Source: an uncultured Mycoplasmatota bacterium (GTDB lineage Bacteria; Bacillota_I; Bacilli_A; RF39; UBA660). Taken from it: DNA of 39,036 bases. The position numbers and the translations under genes are program-made. Positions 9,967 to 16,407 of the stretch are shown in pieces (position 1 is the first letter of the stretch; every line of letters begins with the position of its first letter). Under the pieces are notes generated by a model. It was not told the DNA's origin. It ran no database searches and was given only the letters and a program-made list of their open reading frames with translations. The DNA lies in the NCBI GenBank assembly GCA_948466735.1, contig CAOKBR010000005.1, positions 1 through 39,036 of the forward strand, in the 5' to 3' direction.

Positions 9967-10001
9967 ACTTTTTATCTCCTTTAAATTAGCAATCATTAAA
10001 A

Positions 10002-10231
10002 TAAAAAAGCGAACCCTTCATCCATAAGGACGAAAAATTCGCGGTACCACCTTAATTTATAGGAAAACTCCTATACACTTTATTGTTCTTAACGCGAACA
10101 AGACGCGATTGACTATAGGAGTGAATTCTTACTATTTTACTTTAGCTAGCTTTCACCTAACCTAGCCTCTCTAGAAAAGTAAAGTGTTTAGTAATACTAT
10201 TTTCCTAATGATTGCTTTCATTGATGAATTC
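10002..10231 (-). promoter_or_regulatory. T-box riboswitch, phenylalanine specifier, controlling pheST
   Basis: Minus-strand leader with the T-box sequence AAGGTGGTACCGCG (about 10041-10055). It has a stem I with the AG-bulge/GNTG pattern (AGAGAGGCTAGG ... AAAGCTAGC) and a specifier loop reading GAA-TTC-AC, so the codon is TTC (Phe; 10123-10125), agreeing with the gene downstream. The terminator hairpin (10009-10042, GCGAA ... TTCGC) is followed by a run of Ts at 10002-10008. Known mechanism: uncharged tRNA-Phe pairs with the specifier and the T-box bulge, forms the antiterminator and lets transcription into pheS. Confidence 0.95.
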
Positions 10232-10259
10232 ATTATACCACAAGTTTTTATAAGTGCAA
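10232..10259 (-). promoter_or_regulatory. Promoter of the pheST T-box transcript
   Basis: Minus strand: -35 TTGCAC (10254-10259), 16-nt spacer, -10 TATAAT (10232-10237) with an upstream TGG extension. It lies immediately before stem I of the T-box. Confidence 0.85.
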
Positions 10260-10288
10260 GATTTTTTTACTTATTAGCAATTTAAATT

Positions 10289-10390
10289 TTATTTTTTTAT
10301 CATTACTACTGCTCTACCACCACGATTATCATCTGCAGTATGATAACGAGCAATTGCACCGTTATAATCAACAAACACTGCATCAATTTC
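10289..10390 (-). pseudogene. Remnant of the C-terminal end of a surface-protein module
   Basis: There is no start codon or complete gene, but the minus strand reads AVFVDYNGAIARYH...DDNRGGRAVVMIKK and then stops (TAA, 10289-10291). The end matches the last residues of two other proteins in this window: ...GGRAVIMIDK (gene ending at 21957) and ...GARAVIVIEK (gene ending at 33781), including the pattern W/F-x-V-D before it. Upstream, in another frame, N-F-x-D-YLKD (near 10420-10440) faintly recalls YNYLKDS of the same module, which would mean an internal deletion plus frameshift; that part is weak. Best read as the decayed tail of a third member of the family. Confidence 0.7.
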
Positions 10391-10477
10391 TAAAAAGAAC
10401 AAGTCTTAAATTGGAACTCTTTTCCCCATATATCTTTTAAATAATCGCTAAAGTTCAAAGAAAAAAGAAAATTGTGA

Positions 10478-10975
10478 TCATACTAACACCTTTTCTCTAT
10501 ATTTTTGATTGGATACACCACATAACCAATCTAATGATACTCCAGTTTCTTTGGCTATTTGATAAGCAAAAGCGGTTAAAATTAGTCTTCTACCCGATTC
10601 ATATGCACAAATAGTCGATTGTGTCGTATTTAATAATTTGGCAAGTTTATACTGCGTATATCCCAAATCCTTTCTTATTTCCTTAATCCTATTTCCAATA
10701 TAAACCTTATCTAATTCTTTTTTCTTTCTTTTAGCATTTGGTATAGGAACTTTTAAATTGGATAAACTGGTAATATAATCCATATTACAATTTGTCAAAC
10801 GACAAAAATCAAAAAGTTTTGGCAAAGGAACTATTTCCTGACCTGTTTCCCAACGTGAATAAGTAGCTTGCCTTACTTTTAGATACCTAGCTATCTCTAC
10901 CTGCAAAAAATCAAGGTCTTGACGCATATTAGCCATTCTTTTAAAAATAACGACATCATTTAATATCACTAACAT
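10478..10975 (-). CDS. Transcriptional regulator with two tandem XRE-type HTH domains
   Basis: About 165 residues with two Cro/C1-type helix-turn-helix domains: the first about residues 20-70 (LQVEIARYLKVRQATYSRWETG), the second about 95-155 (YTQYKLAKLLNTTQSTICAYESG). Each ends with the family's typical tail (NMDYITSLS and SLDWLCGVS). A charged linker (NAKRKKKELDK) joins them. Two HTHs in one chain suggest that one polypeptide contacts two half-sites. The start is uncertain: ATG at 10975 or GTG codons at 10978 or 10969; a GGGTG run sits too close to the first two. It is divergent from the small gene at 11080, with ATACG repeats between them, so it probably regulates itself and that gene (inference). 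Confidence 0.88.
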   Translation of the reverse strand: MLVILNDVVIFKRMANMRQDLDFLQVEIARYLKVRQATYSRWETGQEIVPLPKLFDFCRLTNCNMDYITSLSNLKVPIPNAKRKKKELDKVYIGNRIKEIRKDLGYTQYKLAKLLNTTQSTICAYESGRRLILTAFAYQIAKETGVSLDWLCGVSNQKYREKVLV

Positions 10976-11020
10976 CACCCAATATTAATATCGCATTAAT
11001 GAAAGTTATTATAATTTTTT

Positions 11021-11056
11021 TATACGGAAATACGATTTTTATGTTATAATATACGA
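11021..11056 (+). promoter_or_regulatory. Promoter of the small coiled-coil gene with ATACG repeats (candidate operator)
   Basis: Extended -10 TG-T-TATAAT (TATAAT at 11044-11049) lies 30 nt before the small gene's start. ATACGAT occurs at 11029-11035 and again at 11050-11056, 21 bp apart (two helical turns), bracketing the -10; a third copy ATACGGA starts at 11021. This arrangement suits a repressor such as the divergent tandem-HTH protein. The operator role is inferred. Confidence 0.55.
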
Positions 11057-11079
11057 TAAGTTCAAAAGGAGGCAATAGA

Positions 11080-11271
11080 ATGAGCAAAAATAGCCAAGAA
11101 TTATACTCTTTATACGTTCTAACAGCACTAGAAGAAAAAAAGAAAGAATTAGAGAAAGAAATTAATAATTCTATTTTTCCTAGCCGCAAAAAAAAAGAAG
11201 AATTAAAGAAAGTAGAACAATTACTAAAAGAAAAACTTACTTATTTTGGTAGTTTTATTGATGTAATATAA
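11080..11271 (+). CDS. Small highly charged coiled-coil protein, unknown function
   Basis: 63 residues with no family I recognise. Residues about 15-50 are almost entirely Glu/Lys/Leu (EEKKKELEKEIN ... KKKEELKKVEQLLKEK) and should form a helical hairpin or coiled coil. There is no signal peptide or membrane segment. It is supported as a real gene by an AAAGGAGG ribosome site 8 nt before the ATG, an extended -10 promoter and a shared terminator at its end. It is divergently transcribed from the tandem-HTH regulator, so the pair may form a regulatory or toxin-antitoxin-like unit, but nothing in the sequence shows toxicity. Confidence 0.75.
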   Translation: MSKNSQELYSLYVLTALEEKKKELEKEINNSIFPSRKKKEELKKVEQLLKEKLTYFGSFIDVI

Positions 11272-11298
11272 ACCCAACTTTTTTCATTTTCTCTTATT

Positions 11299-11340
11299 AA
11301 AAAAAAGACCAAATTCTATCTTTTCGAATTTGCTCTTTTC
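11299..11340. terminator. Bidirectional terminator between the small gene and efp
   Basis: CAAATTC (11310-11316) pairs with GAATTTG (11326-11332), extended by AAAGA/TCTTT across a C-C mismatch. The minus strand continues with eight Ts, an excellent terminator for efp; the plus strand has a weaker T-rich tail that can serve the convergent small gene. Confidence 0.85.
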
Positions 11341-11359
11341 TTTATAAAAATTTCCTTAT

Positions 11360-11917
11360 TTATGCTTTTGATACATATTTTCCATCAGCAGTAGAAATCA
11401 CTACGCCCTCATCTTGATTGATAAATAACGGTACTTTAATGGTCATTCCCGTTTCAAGGGTTGCATCTTTCATCGCATTATTCGTTGTGTTTCCTTTTAC
11501 CGCAGGTTCTGTGCTTATTACTTTCATCTCAATTTTATCAGGAAGATTAATACCAATCATTTCGCCTTCATAAAAAGTAATATCTACATTTAAATTTTCT
11601 TTTAAATATTTAGCATTATCCCCTAGAAGTGACTTATCTAACTCAATTTGTTCATAATCTTGCATATTCATGAAATAATAAGTATCACCCATTGCATATA
11701 AAAATTGCATTTGCTTTTTATCAATACGAGCCGTTTCTACTTTTACCCCAGCATTAAATGTATTTTCAATTGTAGAACCTGTTTTTAAGTTTTTTAACTT
11801 TGTTCTAACAAAAGCAGCACCTTTCCCTGGTTTTACATGTTGAAACTCAACAATTGTATAAATATTATTATCTAGTACAATGGTCATTCCGTTTTTAAAA
11901 TCATTACTACTAATCAT
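11360..11917 (-). CDS. efp: Translation elongation factor P
   Basis: EF-P binds between the P and E sites of stalled ribosomes and stimulates peptide-bond formation at polyproline stretches. 185 residues, the usual length. The KOW-like N-domain carries the tip loop PGKGAA with the conserved Lys at about 32 (site of modification in many species), followed by two OB-fold domains ending TADGKYVSKA. AGGAGGAG lies 5-6 nt before the ATG. It sits 49 nt after rpmG with no clear promoter of its own, so it probably depends on read-through of the rpmG terminator or on a promoter I cannot see. The long proline-rich linker in the 1525-residue surface protein is a plausible client. Confidence 0.97.
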   Translation of the reverse strand: MISSNDFKNGMTIVLDNNIYTIVEFQHVKPGKGAAFVRTKLKNLKTGSTIENTFNAGVKVETARIDKKQMQFLYAMGDTYYFMNMQDYEQIELDKSLLGDNAKYLKENLNVDITFYEGEMIGINLPDKIEMKVISTEPAVKGNTTNNAMKDATLETGMTIKVPLFINQDEGVVISTADGKYVSKA

Positions 11918-11942
11918 AACTTCTCCTCCTATCTATCGCTAG

Positions 11943-11972
11943 AAAAAAATAAGTACTTAACTAACTTATTTT
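11943..11972 (-). terminator. Terminator overlapping the rpmG stop codon
   Basis: AAAAATAAGT (about 11945-11954) and ACTTATTTTT (about 11963-11972) make a 10-bp stem. On the minus strand it ends ACTTATTTTTTTC. The stem includes the rpmG stop codon and lies between rpmG and efp. Confidence 0.7.
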
Positions 11973-12130
11973 TCTTCTTTGTGTACAGTATGCTTTTGAC
12001 ATTTCGCACAATAACGGTTTAATTCTAAACGCTCAGTGGTATTTTTTACATTACGCTCAGTGCGCGCATCTTTATTACCACAAACCGTACAAACTAAAGT
12101 TTTACGTTGTCTGTTTCCTACCTTTGCCAT
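11966..12130 (-). CDS. rpmG: Ribosomal protein bL33
   Basis: 54 residues, small basic 50S subunit protein. It has two CxxC pairs (CTVC and CAKC), so it is the zinc-binding C+ form of bL33; many Bacillota also carry a C- paralogue. The start is MAKVGNRQRKT, preceded by AAGGAGG at 6 nt. The longer reading frame upstream crosses the promoter -10 and is rejected. It has its own strong promoter. Confidence 0.96.
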   Translation of the reverse strand: MAKVGNRQRKTLVCTVCGNKDARTERNVKNTTERLELNRYCAKCQKHTVHKEEK

Positions 12131-12155
12131 ATTATCCCTCCTTGCGTCTAGTAGT

Positions 12156-12184
12156 ATTATACCAAAGAATAGAGAAAATGCCAA
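12156..12184 (-). promoter_or_regulatory. Strong promoter of rpmG
   Basis: Minus strand: -35 TTGGCA (12179-12184), 17-nt spacer, -10 TATAAT (12156-12161) with a TGG extension. The transcript starts about 20 nt before the ribosome site. Confidence 0.88.
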
Positions 12185-12234
12185 AGCTTTTTTTCATTTT
12201 TATCATAAAATTTAAAGGATTTTATATTTTATTC

Positions 12235-14283
12235 TTATCGAGCAAAGTAATAATCCGTAATTCTTTTAGTAATTCTTCTTGTTACCATACTAGTATAATC
12301 AACTCTACTACTTGGATACGATACATCAGGACTCGTTACGACAATAGTCATTTTTGGTTCATCAAAGGGCGCATACCCAACAAATGCTGTAGAAATCGTT
12401 TCTTGATCAATTACACCATCACCATCAGTATCTAAAAAGCTTTCGCTTGTTCCTGTTTTTCCTGCTCCTTTATTTTGATTTGAAAAATACCCGTGTCCAA
12501 TGCCATAACTAGCATGGGTCACCGCATAGAATCCTTGCTTAATTCGATTAAAGTATTCTATCTTAGTGTCAATTTGATTTAAAATCTTTTTTTCATATTC
12601 CGCGATGACTTCACCCAATTCATGACCTTCTTTAGACTGATGAATTCGAAGAAGTAAATGTGGAGCAATTCTTTCTCCGTTATTGACCATGGTTGTGATA
12701 TATTGCGATAATTGAAGCGGCGTATAAGTTTCAAATTGACCCATGACGTAATCTAATAAATGCCCAGGAGCCCTTGAGTCACTAGTATACCCTATGCTTT
12801 CTATTGGTAAATCTATTCCTGTTTTTACACCTAATCCAAAATTATGATACATTTTTCGGTAAATATCAAAAGCACCCTCATCAATGACTAATGGTCTATC
12901 ATATTGATAATTTGCTTTAGCAACCCGCATAGCTACTTTAAATTGATACACATTACTAGATAGTGCTAAAGCTTCAATATCATTGATATTTCCTAAGGTT
13001 TTCCAGGAACATTTCTTAGGCGTTGATTGAATTTTAATGCATTCATCCAATAAATATTCTCCTATTTTTACTACTCCTTGATCGTATCCTGTTAATAGTG
13101 ATGCCCCTTTAACAACACTTCCAACCGTCATTGGAGAAGTTAAAATCATAGTCGTACAGTCAACAATCGTATAACCATTTCCACTTTTTATCGCTTGCTT
13201 TCCTGACATTGCTAAAATATCTCCCGTTTTTGGATCTTGAATAACAGCAAAGCTTCGATTATAAAACTTAGTATTTGCTTGATTTTTAGTAAGAAGTACT
13301 TCTTCTTCTAAAATCTTCTCCACTTCTTTTTGAAGATTAATATCAATTGTTAACACCAAATCATTTCCTCTAATACCTTCTTTAGCTAAAGTTAACTCGT
13401 TATTGACTAACTCATAAACAGCCTTTTGTCCTTTTAACTCATCTTCATATTGCTTTTCTAAATAACTAAGTCCTACTCGATCATTTAAGGAATACCCTTT
13501 TTCTAAATAATAATCTTTTAACTCCATAGGTAAACCTTGTTCAATCGTAGAAATATTTCCTAAAAGTGATTTAAACGTATCTTGATAAAGATATACACGA
13601 TCATAGCTAGAACTAATTTTAAATCCAGAAAGATTATCCATGTTTTCTACAATATAAGCAATTTCTTCATCAGTTACTTCCTTAGTTTTAATTTTTTTTA
13701 TCTCATAAGAATATCCTTTATTCATTAAATAATAAATGAGAGCTGCCTTTTTATCTAGTTCACTTAATTTTTCTAATTCTTCAGTTGTAATTCTTGAAAT
13801 TTTAAGGTTTTCAATATCACTTAAGGTAAGTTTTCTCTCATCAACTTTAGCATATTCTTCTTTCGTAATTTTACTATTTGCCACTTTTGGATACAATAAT
13901 AAATAGAACTCTTTTAAATTTCTCTCATATAATTTAGATAGGTCTAGTTGAATATGATTAGCTATGGTATAAGCTAAATCAATTTCTTCTTTAATGGTAA
14001 TTTTTTTAGGTTTTTGATAAGTAATGGTTAAAATTTCTTGATTATCGACTAATAATTGATAATTTCTATCATAAATTCTTCCTCTTGGTGCTTCATCTTG
14101 ATAAATAATGGTCTTTTGTAAATGTTTTAATTTTTCTTGATAGGTATTTCTTTTTATATACATCACATCATATAATTGAATGAATAGCACAACAAAAAGG
14201 ACGCCAAGTAAAATTTTTAGCACCAAAATACGGTTTAAAAACACACGTTTCATCGATGGCTTTTTACGTTTTGTCTTTTTCAT
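12235..14283 (-). CDS. Penicillin-binding protein 2-like class B transpeptidase
   Basis: Membrane-anchored DD-transpeptidase of class B (PBP2/PBP3 group) that cross-links peptidoglycan. 682 residues: basic cytoplasmic tail, TM about 18-40, dimerisation motif APRGRIYDRN (about 65-74), a non-penicillin-binding region, then the transpeptidase with SVVK (catalytic Ser about 389, Lys 392), SSN (442-444) and KTGT (609-612). The usual SxxK context PGSxxK is here VGSVVK. The start is set at ATG 14283 with GGGTG 7 nt before it rather than the GTG three codons upstream. No PASTA domains and no linked rodA/ftsW, so elongation versus division role is not decided by context. Confidence 0.94.
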   Translation of the reverse strand: MKKTKRKKPSMKRVFLNRILVLKILLGVLFVVLFIQLYDVMYIKRNTYQEKLKHLQKTIIYQDEAPRGRIYDRNYQLLVDNQEILTITYQKPKKITIKEEIDLAYTIANHIQLDLSKLYERNLKEFYLLLYPKVANSKITKEEYAKVDERKLTLSDIENLKISRITTEELEKLSELDKKAALIYYLMNKGYSYEIKKIKTKEVTDEEIAYIVENMDNLSGFKISSSYDRVYLYQDTFKSLLGNISTIEQGLPMELKDYYLEKGYSLNDRVGLSYLEKQYEDELKGQKAVYELVNNELTLAKEGIRGNDLVLTIDINLQKEVEKILEEEVLLTKNQANTKFYNRSFAVIQDPKTGDILAMSGKQAIKSGNGYTIVDCTTMILTSPMTVGSVVKGASLLTGYDQGVVKIGEYLLDECIKIQSTPKKCSWKTLGNINDIEALALSSNVYQFKVAMRVAKANYQYDRPLVIDEGAFDIYRKMYHNFGLGVKTGIDLPIESIGYTSDSRAPGHLLDYVMGQFETYTPLQLSQYITTMVNNGERIAPHLLLRIHQSKEGHELGEVIAEYEKKILNQIDTKIEYFNRIKQGFYAVTHASYGIGHGYFSNQNKGAGKTGTSESFLDTDGDGVIDQETISTAFVGYAPFDEPKMTIVVTSPDVSYPSSRVDYTSMVTRRITKRITDYYFAR

Positions 14284-14352
14284 TATCTTCACCCATTTAT
14301 AGTGTGTATATTTTTTGATAATTTATGAAAAATATAGAAAGGAGAAAAAATT

Positions 14353-14607
14353 ATGTATACGTTTTTCATTGAAAAATATATTAATAGACTATCACTTGAA
14401 GATTTTGCCACTCTAGCAAAAAATCAAGGAATTTCTTTTATAGAAAACGAGTTAGAGTATTGTTACCAATTAGTAAAAAACAACTGGAAAGACTTCTACC
14501 AAGGTGATAGAGAAAAATTCTTAAATCAAGTTAAGAAAAATGTAAGTGATAAAACTTTTAAAGAGATTATGAAGGTCTATCAAAGGTATCAAGATAAAAT
14601 AAAATAA
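14353..14607 (+). CDS. DUF2624-like small protein (YqfT type)
   Basis: 84 residues, soluble, helical and without recognisable catalytic motifs. The N-terminus IEKYINRLSLEDFATLAKNQG resembles DUF2624, and the position beside nfo (endonuclease IV) matches the yqfS-yqfT neighbourhood I recall from Bacillus, although here the two genes are convergent. Ribosome site AAAGGAG is 8 nt before the ATG. It is one of only three plus-strand genes in the window. Function unknown; family assignment is from pattern and synteny, not a search. Confidence 0.65.
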   Translation: MYTFFIEKYINRLSLEDFATLAKNQGISFIENELEYCYQLVKNNWKDFYQGDREKFLNQVKKNVSDKTFKEIMKVYQRYQDKIK

Positions 14608-14617
14608 GGATGAGGTT

Positions 14618-15490
14618 TTAGTGCTCATCTTTTTTTAAATTATGATCAAAAGTTTTATTTTTTAGCATCGCAATTTCTTCTTTATATGGAGCATTATCTA
14701 GGATGAATGGAGTCTCTAAAATCTTAGGGACGTCTTCTAATTTTTTGTGATGTACTATTTTTAATAAAGTATCAAAGCCAATTTTTCCATAGCCAATATT
14801 TTCATGACGATCTTTATGACTAGTTCGTTCGTTTTTACTATCGTTAACATGTACACATTTTAAATAAGATAGTCCAATGATTTTATCGAATTCTTCTAAA
14901 AAAGAATCAAAATTAGATAAATCGTATCCTGCATCGTGTAAATGACAAGTATCAATACAAACACCAATATGTTCTTTATCATTTACGTATTTAATGATTT
15001 CTTTTAACTCTTCTAGTCTACTTCCTATCTCACTACCTTTTCCTGCCATGGTCTCAAGTAAAATCGTTACAGTATTATCACTTGTTAGACAATCATTTAA
15101 AGCTTTTACGATAAAAGAAATTCCTTTTTCTATTCCACTACCTACATGACTTCCTGGATGAATTACTAGATTAGATATACCTAATTCTTGACAACGTTTT
15201 AACTCTTCTTTTAGAAAACAAGTAGAAAATTGATGTTTTTCTAAATCATTATTTGCTAAGTTAATAATATAGGGGGCATGTACGATAACTTTATCTAATC
15301 GCATTTGATATTCTTCCATTTTCTCAAGCGCTTTTTTTGTTAACTCTTCTGAAATAGGAAAACGTAAAGTATTTTGAGGAGCACCCGTGTAAAACATAAA
15401 CGTATTTGCTAAATAAGAATGAGCTGTTAAAACACTTCCTAGTAGTTGATCATTTTTTTTAAACGATACATGGCTTCCAATATACAACAT
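14618..15490 (-). CDS. nfo: Deoxyribonuclease IV (AP endonuclease)
   Basis: Base-excision repair enzyme of the Nfo/EndoIV TIM-barrel family that cuts 5' of abasic sites using three zinc ions. 290 residues, typical length. Visible motifs: N-terminal YIGSHVS, VIHPGSH, a Glu in LLETMAGKGSE, CIDTCHLHDAGYD, and HVNDSKNERTSHKDRHENIG carrying several metal ligands. The start is MLYIGSHVSF, with GGTGGTGA before it. The longer ORF reading begins inside the promoter -35 and is rejected. Only about 15 nt separate the predicted transcription start from the ATG. Confidence 0.96.
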   Translation of the reverse strand: MLYIGSHVSFKKNDQLLGSVLTAHSYLANTFMFYTGAPQNTLRFPISEELTKKALEKMEEYQMRLDKVIVHAPYIINLANNDLEKHQFSTCFLKEELKRCQELGISNLVIHPGSHVGSGIEKGISFIVKALNDCLTSDNTVTILLETMAGKGSEIGSRLEELKEIIKYVNDKEHIGVCIDTCHLHDAGYDLSNFDSFLEEFDKIIGLSYLKCVHVNDSKNERTSHKDRHENIGYGKIGFDTLLKIVHHKKLEDVPKILETPFILDNAPYKEEIAMLKNKTFDHNLKKDEH

Positions 15491-15506
15491 TTTTATCACC
15501 ACCATC

Positions 15507-15535
15507 ATTATAGCGAAAAAAAAGTAAAAAAGCAA
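15507..15535 (-). promoter_or_regulatory. Promoter of nfo
   Basis: Minus strand: -35 TTGCTT (15530-15535), 17-nt spacer, -10 TATAAT (15507-15512), very close to the ribosome site. The adjoining stretch 15541-15660 shows no gene I can support, only a seven-codon frame after AGGAGTG near 15575. Confidence 0.8.
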
Positions 15536-15666
15536 ACTCGTCTAATTTTTAATATTAATTATTTGTAACTACAATTTATCATCTTTCACTCCTATTATTT
15601 TTTTAGTATCGCCTTATTTTTCCTTAAATACTTAATTGTTAACTAAAATATAAATTCCTTTTTACT

Positions 15667-15698
15667 ACAAAAAAGAATAGAAATACTTCCTATTCCTT
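15667..15698 (-). terminator. Terminator after the prepilin gene
   Basis: GAATAG (15675-15680) pairs with CTATTC (15690-15695); on the minus strand the hairpin is followed by TTTTTT (15669-15674). Confidence 0.75.
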
Positions 15699-15736
15699 AT
15701 ATTTTAGTAATTTTATTTCAGAAAGGCAATATTATC

Positions 15737-16309
15737 TTATGAATAACGCGTAATATTTGCTGCTGCAACTGTTACTGCTGGAGTATTTTCACTAGATGCA
15801 ACTGGAATACTTAAACTTCCTGTACTAAGTGAGTTAAAGCTAGGCGCTGAACCTCCACCTTTTTTGATTTTACTACGAGCTAAATCATTTTCTGATACAA
15901 GCCCAGTTGTACCATTGCTAGCACTATCCACTAAGGCAATATAATATGTATACTTATCCTCTAAAGAACTTCCTGAATTATAAACAACAACATAACTTAA
16001 ATCATCGTTATAACTTTTTCCATAAGAACTTTTTTTACCCCCGGCAGTTAACTCTATCGTACTTGTTTTTACTACTAAGGCACTTCCTGGGGCAGGAAGG
16101 TCATATCCTTCCAAGGAATCAGAACCTTGAATTGCGGTATAACGAACAGCACTAATAAATCTTTTGGCAGTTTGAACATAAGTATCACGCTTAGAATTTT
16201 CAATATAACTATTCATCGCTGGCACAGCAACTAGTAATAATACGCCTAAGATAACAATAACTGCTAATAGTTCAATTAGAGTGAATCCCTTTCGATTTAA
16301 CTTTTTCAT
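15737..16309 (-). CDS. Type IV prepilin-like protein (pseudopilin)
   Basis: 190 residues with a class III signal: short basic leader MKKLNRKG, cleavage expected after Gly8, then FTLIELL with the conserved Glu five residues into the mature protein, and a hydrophobic helix to about residue 30. The remainder is a Ser/Gly-rich globular head (about 40-190) without cysteines. A prepilin peptidase and pilus ATPase are required but none is in the window, so this is an orphan minor pilin or competence/secretion pseudopilin served by genes elsewhere. AGGAGG lies 11 nt before the ATG, a rather long spacing. It has its own promoter and terminator, so it is a monocistronic unit. Confidence 0.9.
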   Translation of the reverse strand: MKKLNRKGFTLIELLAVIVILGVLLLVAVPAMNSYIENSKRDTYVQTAKRFISAVRYTAIQGSDSLEGYDLPAPGSALVVKTSTIELTAGGKKSSYGKSYNDDLSYVVVYNSGSSLEDKYTYYIALVDSASNGTTGLVSENDLARSKIKKGGGSAPSFNSLSTGSLSIPVASSENTPAVTVAAANITRYS

Positions 16310-16341
16310 GTTACGAATTTCCTCCTTTATTATCTATAAAA

Positions 16342-16371
16342 ATTTTAACACATTCCTTTTTGATAAGTCAA
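16342..16371 (-). promoter_or_regulatory. Promoter of the prepilin gene
   Basis: Minus strand: -35 TTGACT (16366-16371), 18-nt spacer, extended -10 TG-T-TAAAAT (TAAAAT at 16342-16347). Confidence 0.8.
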
Positions 16372-16407
16372 TAAAATTAAAAAAATTTATCATTTTTCCC
16401 TGATATT

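Noticed and set aside
10399-10475. Open minus-strand frame NFSDYLKDIWGKEF ending TAG between the HTH gene and the module remnant
   Set aside because: About 25 codons, no start or ribosome site. Its likeness to YNYLKDS of the surface module is only four residues, so it is not called; it is noted as a possible part of the remnant.
10956-11189. 77-codon minus-strand frame opposite the small coiled-coil gene
   Set aside because: It is the antisense of the plus-strand gene, which has the promoter, ribosome site and terminator; the antisense frame has none.
12124-12435. 103-codon plus-strand frame over the rpmG promoter and the end of the PBP gene
   Set aside because: No ribosome site, crosses the promoter of rpmG on the other strand and lies opposite the conserved KTGT region of the PBP.
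15541-15660. Fifth copy of the leader element after the prepilin gene
   Set aside because: There is AGGAGTGAAAG-ATG on the minus strand, but the frame is only seven codons and the KLTRG core and the end hairpin are missing.
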